From JAJNBA01 sp035696925 (lineage in GTDB: Bacteria > Actinomycetota > UBA4738 > HRBIN12): a stretch of DNA of 10,518 nucleotides. Each line of letters starts with the position of its first letter. The stretch's first letter is position 1. The stretch lies in NCBI GenBank assembly GCA_035696925.1, contig DASSDW010000006.1:1-10518 (forward strand). The letters are read 5' to 3'. Below the pieces are notes generated by a model that did no database searches, was not told where the DNA came from, and saw only the letters and a program-made list of their open reading frames with translations. The position numbers and the translations under genes were made by a program. This document shows, piece by piece, positions 5,576 to 10,518 of the stretch.

Positions 5576-6202
5576 ATGAAGACGATCGAGAGAAAGGCTC
5601 TCGACATCCCGGCGCTGGAGCGGCTCGAGCCGATCCACACCCGGGGGTTGCAACGCGTGTTCGGCGCCCTCCGGCTGGTGGCCGGGTGGACGTTCCTGTG
5701 GGCGTTCCTCGACAAGGCCTTCGCCCTCGGATTCTCGACGGGACGGGTCCTGAACGACGCAGGCCAGACGGTGAAGATCGACTTCTTCGGACCGGACGCC
5801 TGGATCAACGGCGCCAGCCCCACGGCAGGAGCCGTCGGCTTCGCACTGAAGGGTCCGTTCGCGGACAACATCCAGAGCATCACGAACTTCCAGATGACCC
5901 AGGCCGGCCCTCAGGTGGCCGGATGGCTCGACTGGGTATACATGCTCTCGATGCTGCTGGTCGGCCTCGGCCTGATGCTCGGGATCGGGACGCGGCTCGC
6001 GGCACTGGGCGGCATCGCCTGGATGACGATCTTCTACACCGGTACAGCGATCTGGCCGGAGCACAACCCGATCGTGGACGACCACGTCGTGCTCGCTGTC
6101 GTGCTGGTCGGGCTGATCCTGGCGAACGCCGGACGCTACTACGGCCTCGGAAAGGTCTGGCAGCGGGTCGGCTTCGTGAAGGACCGGAAGTACCTGTACT
6201 GA
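5576..6202 (+). CDS. DoxX-family membrane protein
   Basis: The product is 208 residues with a polar N-terminus (about 1-25) and four predicted membrane spans (about 28-50, 118-138, 140-160 and 170-187). The order of spans, the motif RLVAGWTFLWAFLDKAF at the first span and GIGTRLAALGG between spans fit the DoxX/DoxD family, which includes a subunit of archaeal thiosulfate:quinone oxidoreductase and many uncharacterised bacterial membrane proteins linked to redox stress. Substrate cannot be assigned. The 60-residue loop between spans 1 and 2 is probably outside the membrane. ATG 5576 is preceded by AAGGAGG at eight bases; the frame runs back to 5474 but upstream codons lack a ribosome site. A DosR-like box lies 80 bases upstream and an intrinsic terminator follows directly, making this a single-gene transcript. 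Confidence 0.9.
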   Translation: MKTIERKALDIPALERLEPIHTRGLQRVFGALRLVAGWTFLWAFLDKAFALGFSTGRVLNDAGQTVKIDFFGPDAWINGASPTAGAVGFALKGPFADNIQSITNFQMTQAGPQVAGWLDWVYMLSMLLVGLGLMLGIGTRLAALGGIAWMTIFYTGTAIWPEHNPIVDDHVVLAVVLVGLILANAGRYYGLGKVWQRVGFVKDRKYLY

Positions 6203-6216
6203 TCGACGAAGGCGCG

Positions 6217-6243
6217 GAGGGCGGGGTCGCAGGCCCCGCCTTC
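6217..6243 (+). terminator. Intrinsic terminator after DoxX gene
   Basis: A 12-pair hairpin (6217-6228 with 6232-6243, including two G-T wobbles) with the three-base loop GCA begins 14 bases after the DoxX stop codon. It is followed by TTCGCATCT, a weak T tract. Position and stem strength support transcription termination. Confidence 0.7.
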
Positions 6244-6351
6244 TTCGCATCTAGAGAGGCGCGGGAGCGTTGGGGGCGGGAGGTTCTGTCGCCACCGACG
6301 CTCCCTATGCCCGGATCGCGCACCGCAAACCCCGTCGAAGGAGGGATCAGC

Positions 6352-6918
6352 GTGGCACGTGCCCTGGTGGTATTCGAATCGATGTTCGGCAACACGCAGA
6401 AGGTGGCGGAGGCTGTCGCGGAAGGACTCTCGTCCCGGATGCCGACGGACCTCCTGGAGGTCGGTGCTGCATCGGATGTCCTTGCAGACGACGTCGACCT
6501 GCTCGTAGTCGGAGGCCCGACCCATGCGTTCGGTATGAGTCGTCCTCGGACGCGAGAGGATGCGACCCGGCAAGCGGGCGGACATGTCGTGTCCGAACGG
6601 ACCGGCCTTCGTGAGTGGCTCGCATCGCTCGAGCGAAGGAACGGGAATGTCGCCGCGACCGCGTTCGACACGCGAATCGACAAGCCTCGTGTGCCCGGAT
6701 CAACCGCCCGTGGCGCCGAGAAGCGTCTGCGGAAGCTCGGCTTGCGTATCGCCGCTCCCTCGAAGAGCTTCTACGTAACGGGAGTTGCCGGCCCACTCGT
6801 CGATGGAGAAACGGAACGCGCCCGTCGATGGGGAAGGACCCTGGCGGAGAGCAACGCGAGAAACCGCCACGAGACTCGCGCTCGCCGCCCGATGGTCCCA
6901 AGGGATCCGGGACGGTAG
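6352..6918 (+). CDS. Flavodoxin-like FMN-binding protein
   Basis: The product is 188 residues. Residues 3-17 (ALVVFESMFGNTQKV) carry the flavodoxin phosphate-binding loop S-x-F-G-N-T, and GGPTHAFGMSRP (54-65) is the second FMN loop. The strand LLVVGGPTH and the later strand AATAFDTRI complete the usual alternating fold up to about residue 155. It should be a cytoplasmic one-electron carrier or quinone-interacting flavoprotein; the partner is unknown. GTG 6352 is preceded by AAGGAGGG. The last 30 or so residues are very Arg-rich and unlike flavodoxins; the DNA coding for this tail includes a DosR-like sequence (6885-6899), so that part may double as control DNA for the next gene. The gene lies 109 bases after the DoxX terminator, so it probably has its own promoter. 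Confidence 0.9.
   Translation: MARALVVFESMFGNTQKVAEAVAEGLSSRMPTDLLEVGAASDVLADDVDLLVVGGPTHAFGMSRPRTREDATRQAGGHVVSERTGLREWLASLERRNGNVAATAFDTRIDKPRVPGSTARGAEKRLRKLGLRIAAPSKSFYVTGVAGPLVDGETERARRWGRTLAESNARNRHETRARRPMVPRDPGR
6885..6899 (-). promoter_or_regulatory. Partial DosR-like box inside flavodoxin 3' end
   Basis: The minus strand reads GGGACCATCGGGCGG. Its first eleven bases are identical to the box at 5482-5496, but the right half is poor. It lies 82-96 bases before the start of the 4-TM gene at 6981. It falls in coding sequence, so chance or codon constraint is a real alternative. Confidence 0.3.
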
Positions 6919-6980
6919 CCCTATGACGCGATGCCCTGCTTTACGGAGGCTGAGACGAGAACTGAAAGGAGGCGAGCGAG

Positions 6981-7373
6981 ATGTTCTCGTTCAAGAACTG
7001 GATCGCTCTCGGCTTGTTCCTGTTCGGGAGCACGTTCCTCTGGATGACGCGGGATTTCCTGGCCAACCCGCGTGAAGGAACAGGGGCTCTCTGGTCAACC
7101 ATCCAGGTCCTCGTGATGATGGCCATCGTCGGCTTCACGGTGGCTGCGTGGGTCCTCTTCAAGGAAGCGTCTTGGTGGGAACCGGTCGCCATCATGTCGG
7201 CAACCGTCGGTCTCGCCGCCCTCGTTCCGTACGTGATCGGCGTCCGGCAGGTCGGCGACGCAGGGGACGCGGGCGTGCAGATGAACATCGTCATCCACGC
7301 GGTGGGTATCGCAGCAGTCTTCCTCGTGGTCCTCGTCCCCGTGGTCCACGACTGGCTCATCCGGAGGATCTGA
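6981..7373 (+). CDS. Small four-TM membrane protein
   Basis: The product is 130 residues with predicted spans at about 6-24, 40-60, 68-88 and 104-124. The polar loops are short; the last one holds VRQVGDAGDAGVQ (about 88-100). ATG 6981 follows AAAGGAGG at good spacing, giving a confident start. I do not recognise a family with a known function. Its organisation and the segment SWWEPVAIM before span 3 resemble the minus-strand 4-TM protein at 1187-1558, so the two may be distant relatives. It lies 62 bases after the flavodoxin stop and could be co-transcribed with it, or controlled by the partial box at 6885-6899. It converges on the exonuclease gene with 23 bases between. Confidence 0.85.
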   Translation: MFSFKNWIALGLFLFGSTFLWMTRDFLANPREGTGALWSTIQVLVMMAIVGFTVAAWVLFKEASWWEPVAIMSATVGLAALVPYVIGVRQVGDAGDAGVQMNIVIHAVGIAAVFLVVLVPVVHDWLIRRI

Positions 7374-7396
7374 GCGGATCGAGGAGCTTGTCCGGC

Positions 7397-8032
7397 TCAT
7401 CGCCTCCCCGTGCTGCCCGCACCGATGAGACGCCGGGGTGTGTCGAACCCCTCGTGCGAGAGCCTGTCGGCGAGGATCAGGAACAACTGGGCTGTCGTGA
7501 GGGCGTCATCGAACGCGTGGTGTGGTTGCTCGACCGCGACGCCGGCTCTCTCCGCAGCCGAGGTGAGCGCATAGTCGCCCTGCCCGGGCTGCCTCCCCTC
7601 GAGCCGATCGGCGAGGATCGCCAGACCGAGCACGTCGACGGATCGCCGCAGCCACCGTCCTGACGCACCACCGAACAGCTGCGCGAGGAACGCCGCTTCC
7701 ACCTCTGCGGCCCATGTGAGCAGAAATCGTCCCTCGAGCGCGCCGCGCAGGGTCGGGAGGATTTGCTGCATCGGTGGCGAGTCTGCGAGGTCGCGGGGCA
7801 GCAAGCCATGCACCACGATCGACGGGACCGAGAGCTCGGACGCCAGGCTCACCGTTCGATACACGCTGCCTCCAAGCGCGATCCGCCCATCGAGTACGGG
7901 GACGACGCCGAATGAGACCACGGTGTCGTCCGGACCGAGGCCGGTCGTCTCGAAATCCAGCGCAGCGAACCCGACTTTGGACCAATGCATCCTGCGAGAA
8001 GCCCATGACGGCCGCGTCGGCGCTTGGTTCAT
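7397..8032 (-). CDS. DEDDh-type 3'-5' exonuclease
   Basis: The product is 211 residues of the DnaQ-like exonuclease superfamily. Motif I is ALDFETTG (Asp26, Glu28), and motif III is HHAFDDA (His171 to Asp176), the H-x4-D form of the DEDDh group. Motif II, usually containing an asparagine and aspartate, reads TWAAEVEAAFL (about 106-116) with Glu110 or Glu112 in place of aspartate, so activity may be altered; metal binding by Glu is possible. This is a stand-alone domain, not a polymerase subunit by context. Its ATG overlaps the stop codon of the upstream CBS/DUF294 gene in an ATGA arrangement, indicating translational coupling. Pairing of such an exonuclease with a cNMP/CBS/DUF294 protein is known from other bacteria, often near acetate-metabolism genes. 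ATG at 7990 is an alternative start. Confidence 0.9.
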   Translation of the reverse strand: MNQAPTRPSWASRRMHWSKVGFAALDFETTGLGPDDTVVSFGVVPVLDGRIALGGSVYRTVSLASELSVPSIVVHGLLPRDLADSPPMQQILPTLRGALEGRFLLTWAAEVEAAFLAQLFGGASGRWLRRSVDVLGLAILADRLEGRQPGQGDYALTSAAERAGVAVEQPHHAFDDALTTAQLFLILADRLSHEGFDTPRRLIGAGSTGRR

Positions 8033-9867
8033 TCGATCCCGAGGCTCATCTCACGGCGGAGGAGACCTTGTGCCCGCTTGATCGTCCGGAACGCCTCTTT
8101 CAGGCCGCTCCGAGCGATCGGGCTGAGCGTTGCGGGATCCACATGATCGTCCGGCCGCATATCCGAATCGACGAGTCGTACGTGGTGATCGAGCCGCACA
8201 TCCCAGAGGAGTCTGAACGCCTCTCCGAGGTCGAGGGCGAGGGACTGATCGATCCTTCCCGCTCGCGCGGCATCATGGAGCCGACCCCGAGTCTTGTTCC
8301 CCGACACCCCAGCGGAGACCGCGAACGTGCGGGCGAGGTTCGTCACCGGCTTGATCCCGCCCTCCTTGATGTCGAGCGTTCCGGCGCGTTGACCGCCGCT
8401 CTCGAGGACGAGATCACGGAAGAACCCCGTCGGCGGACGAAGCTCGAGAGCCGTGTGTGCGAGTCGCTTCACGAACACAGGATGACCCGGGGCTTCTCGG
8501 ATCACCGAGTCGAGAACGGGCTCGATATCCAGGGGACCCGCGAGGCGTCGGTAGTCCAACGCGATGCTGGTGAAGGTACGCCCTTCCACGGATGGGTCGG
8601 TCATCCAGCGACGGAACTCCCCCGCCCATCCGGTGAGGGAGCGCCTCCACGCGGGGTTCTCTGCCATCACTCTCCCCCGGCACCGGGGGATCCCACCGGC
8701 CTCGAGGCTATCGGTCACCCGGTGGGCGAGTAGAGCGAAGAAGGTGGCAGCCTCGTCGGAAGCGTCCTCGCCGAGATCGAAGGCGAGCGCATGATCCTGG
8801 TCCGTCCCCAAGGCCTGCTCGTGTCGAGCCTGGCTGCCGAGGGCCAGCCATGCCCACGGTCCGGGAGGATCCCCGAGATCTCCGATCGTGAGATCGATCA
8901 AGCGCCTGGTCGCTGCATCGATCGAGACCGCGACGGCATGGCCGACGTGGACGGGATCCAAATCCGCACGCACGAGTGCGCTGATGATGTCGGGGAGCTT
9001 TCGAAGCTGATCGACTACCCCATCTGCGCTCCGTGCTCGCTCCATCGCCGTGCGATACGCGAACGCATCCGTGCGCTCGAGTCCCATCATGTCCGTATCG
9101 GTCACGACCCCCGTCACGCGCCCCTTCGAGTCCATCACGGGGATGTGATGGACACCGTGTTCGAGCATCGCGAGGAGCACGTCCTCGATCATCACGTCCG
9201 ATCGAACCGTGACCACCGGGGTGCTCATCACCTCCACGACCGAGGTCTCCGAGCTTCGGCCGGTCGCGAGGATCCGAGTGCGCAGGTCGCGGTCGGTCAG
9301 GATGCCGAGGCCGTCGCTTCCTTCGACGAGGAGACAAGAGATCCGTTCGCGCGCCATCAAGGCGGCGGCCTCTCTGACGGACGTGGCAGGCGAACAGGTG
9401 ACGGGTACTCGACGGACGAGCTGGCCGACCGGTGCGAGCCGAGGATCCAGACGGCCCGCGTCTCGGATATCGATCGCTCGGATCGATCTCCGTCGGAGAC
9501 TCGATGCGAGGAACGCCAACCCGGCTTCGCTTCCGAAGACCTCGGTGGCGACGTCGGGGTCCGCCAGATAGCAGAGGGTGTCGTCATGAGCCCGAGCCTC
9601 CACGCCTGGGCTCAGTCCCGAGAGCAAAGACGGATGCCCGAAGAGCTCGCCCTCTTCGAGGACGTCGAGCACCCGGCCCTCGTCGAGCAACTCGACCGCG
9701 CCTCTGCGAACCACATAGAGGAACCGTGCGGGCTCGCCGGCCTGTCGCAAGATCGTGGCACCCGCCGGGAAATACTCGATCTGGACCGAGCCCGCGATGC
9801 GGTGGAGCTCCTCCCGCGGTAGAGCACTGAAGGGTGGATAGCGTGCCAGGAAACTCTCCACCTGCAT
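8029..9867 (-). CDS. cNMP-binding/CBS/DUF294 nucleotidyltransferase-like protein
   Basis: The product is 612 residues. Residues about 5-125 form a cyclic-nucleotide-binding fold (FPAGATILRQAGEPARFLYVV, then GELFGHPSLLSG). Residues about 145-270 hold two CBS motifs (MARERISCLLV...GILTDRDL and MLEHGVHHIPVMD...GVVTDTDM), which usually bind adenosine nucleotides. Residues about 285-450 are a DUF294 nucleotidyltransferase-like domain with GSQARHEQALGTDQDHAL (344-361; Asp356 and Asp358 as candidate metal ligands), related to GlnD/GlnE. The rest is the DUF294 C-terminal helical domain. It may modify a partner protein in response to adenylate state; the target is unknown. Start: ATG 9867, or GTG 9870 just upstream, which lies seven bases after CATACT and would fit a leaderless start. 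It is the first gene of a two-gene operon with the exonuclease. Confidence 0.93.
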   Translation of the reverse strand: MQVESFLARYPPFSALPREELHRIAGSVQIEYFPAGATILRQAGEPARFLYVVRRGAVELLDEGRVLDVLEEGELFGHPSLLSGLSPGVEARAHDDTLCYLADPDVATEVFGSEAGLAFLASSLRRRSIRAIDIRDAGRLDPRLAPVGQLVRRVPVTCSPATSVREAAALMARERISCLLVEGSDGLGILTDRDLRTRILATGRSSETSVVEVMSTPVVTVRSDVMIEDVLLAMLEHGVHHIPVMDSKGRVTGVVTDTDMMGLERTDAFAYRTAMERARSADGVVDQLRKLPDIISALVRADLDPVHVGHAVAVSIDAATRRLIDLTIGDLGDPPGPWAWLALGSQARHEQALGTDQDHALAFDLGEDASDEAATFFALLAHRVTDSLEAGGIPRCRGRVMAENPAWRRSLTGWAGEFRRWMTDPSVEGRTFTSIALDYRRLAGPLDIEPVLDSVIREAPGHPVFVKRLAHTALELRPPTGFFRDLVLESGGQRAGTLDIKEGGIKPVTNLARTFAVSAGVSGNKTRGRLHDAARAGRIDQSLALDLGEAFRLLWDVRLDHHVRLVDSDMRPDDHVDPATLSPIARSGLKEAFRTIKRAQGLLRREMSLGIE

Positions 9868-9870
9868 CAC

Positions 9871-9883
9871 GTCGGCGAGTATG
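9871..9883 (-). promoter_or_regulatory. Candidate leaderless promoter of CBS/DUF294 gene
   Basis: On the minus strand CATACT (9883-9878) is followed by CGCCGAC and then GTG at 9870 and ATG at 9867. The hexamer matches TATACT in five of six positions. No Shine-Dalgarno sequence is seen. If correct, the protein starts one residue earlier than the listed ATG. Confidence 0.35.
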
Positions 9884-9902
9884 ACCCAGCGCACCTTCTC
9901 TG

Positions 9903-9916
9903 GCGTCCCGGGACGC
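9903..9916. promoter_or_regulatory. 14-bp perfect palindrome upstream of CBS/DUF294 gene
   Basis: GCGTCCCGGGACGC is a perfect palindrome located 36-49 bases upstream of the ATG at 9867, close to where an operator or -35-overlapping site would fall. It contains GTCCC/GGGAC half sites without the spacing of the other boxes in the window. In GC-rich DNA such a palindrome can arise by chance. Confidence 0.3.
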
Positions 9917-10036
9917 GTCCGTCCCCCCGCGGGAGAGCCCATGATCCTGGATCGCGTGCGGGGGAAACCTCTCCAGTCAACGCTCGGAGCGTGTCGACAG
10001 ACGCTCTTGCTGAAAGATGGCACGCGGGATGGAAAG

Positions 10037-10062
10037 AGCCGCAGGTCTGCTGACCTGCGGCT
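10037..10062 (-). terminator. Hairpin terminator after tRNA-like repeat copy 2
   Basis: An 11-pair perfect stem (10037-10047 with 10052-10062) and four-base loop lies just downstream of the tRNA-like sequence on the minus strand and is followed there by CTTTCC. It looks like an intrinsic terminator for a transcript that ends in the tRNA-like segment. It could also help stop plus-strand transcription. Confidence 0.55.
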
Positions 10063-10067
10063 TCGTT

Positions 10068-10229
10068 GTGGGCGCTGGAGGATTTGACCCTCCGACCTCT
10101 TCCGTGTCAAGGAAGGCCCGCATAGCCCTCTGACCACCGACTCCGCTGCTCACGCGATCTTCGGGACGTCTCAGGAATTCGGTCTGGCACCGCTTGGTTC
10201 GGTCGGCTCCTTGACCTGGTGTTGACCAG
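10068..10229 (-). repeat. tRNA-Val(GAC)-derived repeat, copy 2
   Basis: This is the partner of 168-329. Read on the minus strand, the tRNA-like part has a perfect anticodon stem-loop CTTCC-TTGACAC-GGAAG, variable AGGTC, T arm GGAGG-GTCAAAT-CCTCC and acceptor 3' strand AGCGCCC, but the T loop has lost its first T and the 3' end reads ACA, not ACCA. Upstream, GGTCAGAGGG resembles a degraded D loop, and no 5' acceptor strand is present. So it is a tRNA-Val fragment or pseudogene. The block at 10189-10229 again includes CTGGT-CAAC-ACCAG. A frame reading through it encodes DTEEVGGSNPPAPT, a translation artefact of tRNA 3' sequence. Confidence 0.75.
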
Positions 10230-10363
10230 ATCGCCCGGCCACCCGCCAGAGTCGTAGAGGCACGCGTCTGCAGGCGGCCATGCCAAGGGGCGGGAGCTGC
10301 CTGAGCGGCTGAGCCACCGACGCCTCCCGTTTGCGCCCAGCGTGGCACGGGTAGCTGGCGGCC

Positions 10364-10518
10364 GTGAACACCTTCGTGAAGCCAGCGGCCCGGGGGGCCG
10401 TCTGGGGCCTTATCGCTACCGTCCCGATGTCCGCCGTCATGGTCGTCGGCCAGCGGCTGCGGTGGATGAGGGAGCAACCTCCAGAGATCCTTACCGAGGA
10501 GGGCCTGTTGCGCGCGGG
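10364..10518 (+). CDS. Membrane protein, N-terminal part, cut by window end
   Basis: The frame from GTG 10364 is open to the last base and gives 51 residues. It begins VNTFVKPAARGAVWGLIATV, then PMSAVMVVGQRLRWMREQPP and EILTEEGLLRA. The hydrophobic stretch (about 11-30) with ATVPMSAVM, followed by EQPPE, looks like the start of small actinobacterial membrane proteins of unknown function. The previous 130 bases contain no other gene. No Shine-Dalgarno sequence is visible; TAGCTG (10352-10357) six bases before GTG is a weak -10 candidate for a leaderless start. Confidence 0.65.
   Translation, partial: MNTFVKPAARGAVWGLIATVPMSAVMVVGQRLRWMREQPPEILTEEGLLRA

Noticed and set aside
5455..6918. A 487-residue plus-strand open frame ending in the flavodoxin
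   Set aside because: Its first 300 residues are the DoxX gene read out of frame, low in hydrophobic residues and Arg-rich. The true flavodoxin start is GTG 6352 with its own AAGGAGGG; an apparent fusion is not real.
7774..9822. Two long plus-strand frames (7774-8733 and 8791-9822) opposite the exonuclease and CBS/DUF294 genes
   Set aside because: They are antisense shadows with no domain signature, while the minus-strand frames carry clear catalytic and CBS motifs.
9903..9916. The 14-bp palindrome as a DosR-like or CRP site
   Set aside because: It lacks the four-base spacer of the DosR-like boxes and does not resemble TGTGA-N6-TCACA; listed only as a possible operator of unknown type.
168..10229. 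Calling the window a proven integrative element
   Set aside because: No integrase, excisionase, relaxase or transposase is encoded between the repeats, and the repeats have diverged in the middle, so recent site-specific integration is not shown. Kept only as a hypothesis.
9977..10477. A 166-residue minus-strand open frame, including DTEEVGGSNPPAPT
   Set aside because: It reads through a terminator hairpin and a tRNA-like repeat, has no ribosome binding site, and its most 'conserved' peptide is a translation of tRNA 3' sequence.

Overview
The window is GC-rich DNA, most likely from a member of the Actinomycetota. The reasons are strong GC bias at third codon positions, GTG/TTG starts, several candidate leaderless promoters (a TANNNT-like hexamer six bases before the start codon), and a kinase/regulator pair very like mycobacterial DosS/DosR (DevS/DevR). 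No rRNA gene, complete tRNA gene, CRISPR array, transposase or integrase was seen. Species cannot be assigned from the sequence alone.

Layout. Positions 1-446 hold no protein gene: they carry a tRNA-Val(GAC)-like repeat copy (168-329) and a strong terminator hairpin (386-413). A minus-strand membrane-protein block follows: an 8-TM protein (1563-2444), a 4-TM protein (1187-1558) and a 2-TM protein with a large extracytoplasmic loop (447-1034). From a divergent promoter region (2445-2581) the plus strand encodes a GAF histidine kinase (2582-3727), an SRPBCC-fold protein (3795-4298) and a NarL/DosR-type response regulator (4322-4996). A cysteine-bearing pseudo-receiver (5005-5430, minus) and a DoxX-family membrane protein (5576-6202, plus) diverge from a second regulatory region. 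A flavodoxin (6352-6918) and another 4-TM protein (6981-7373) follow on the plus strand. The minus-strand pair 8029-9867 (cNMP/CBS/DUF294 nucleotidyltransferase) and 7397-8032 (DEDDh exonuclease) is translationally coupled. A second repeat copy lies at 10068-10229, and the window ends inside a plus-strand membrane-protein gene (from 10364).

How it may work together. The response regulator keeps the DosR recognition helix, including the DNA-contacting Lys, Lys and Asn. A 15-base motif close to GGGACCATCGGCCCC, matching the DosR-box pattern GGGAC-N4-GNCCC, recurs upstream of the kinase and 8-TM gene, the SRPBCC gene, the pseudo-receiver and DoxX genes, and, less perfectly, the 2-TM gene and the second 4-TM gene. 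My reading is that positions about 447-7373 form a compact, self-contained DosRS-like redox/hypoxia/NO-response locus: sensor, regulator, and a set of mostly membrane or redox effectors. The motif matches and recognition helix are visible in the sequence; the physiological signal is inferred.

The two tRNA-Val-like repeats are direct and exactly 9,900 bases apart, bracketing nearly all of the window. They could be attachment-site remnants or members of a dispersed tRNA-derived repeat family.
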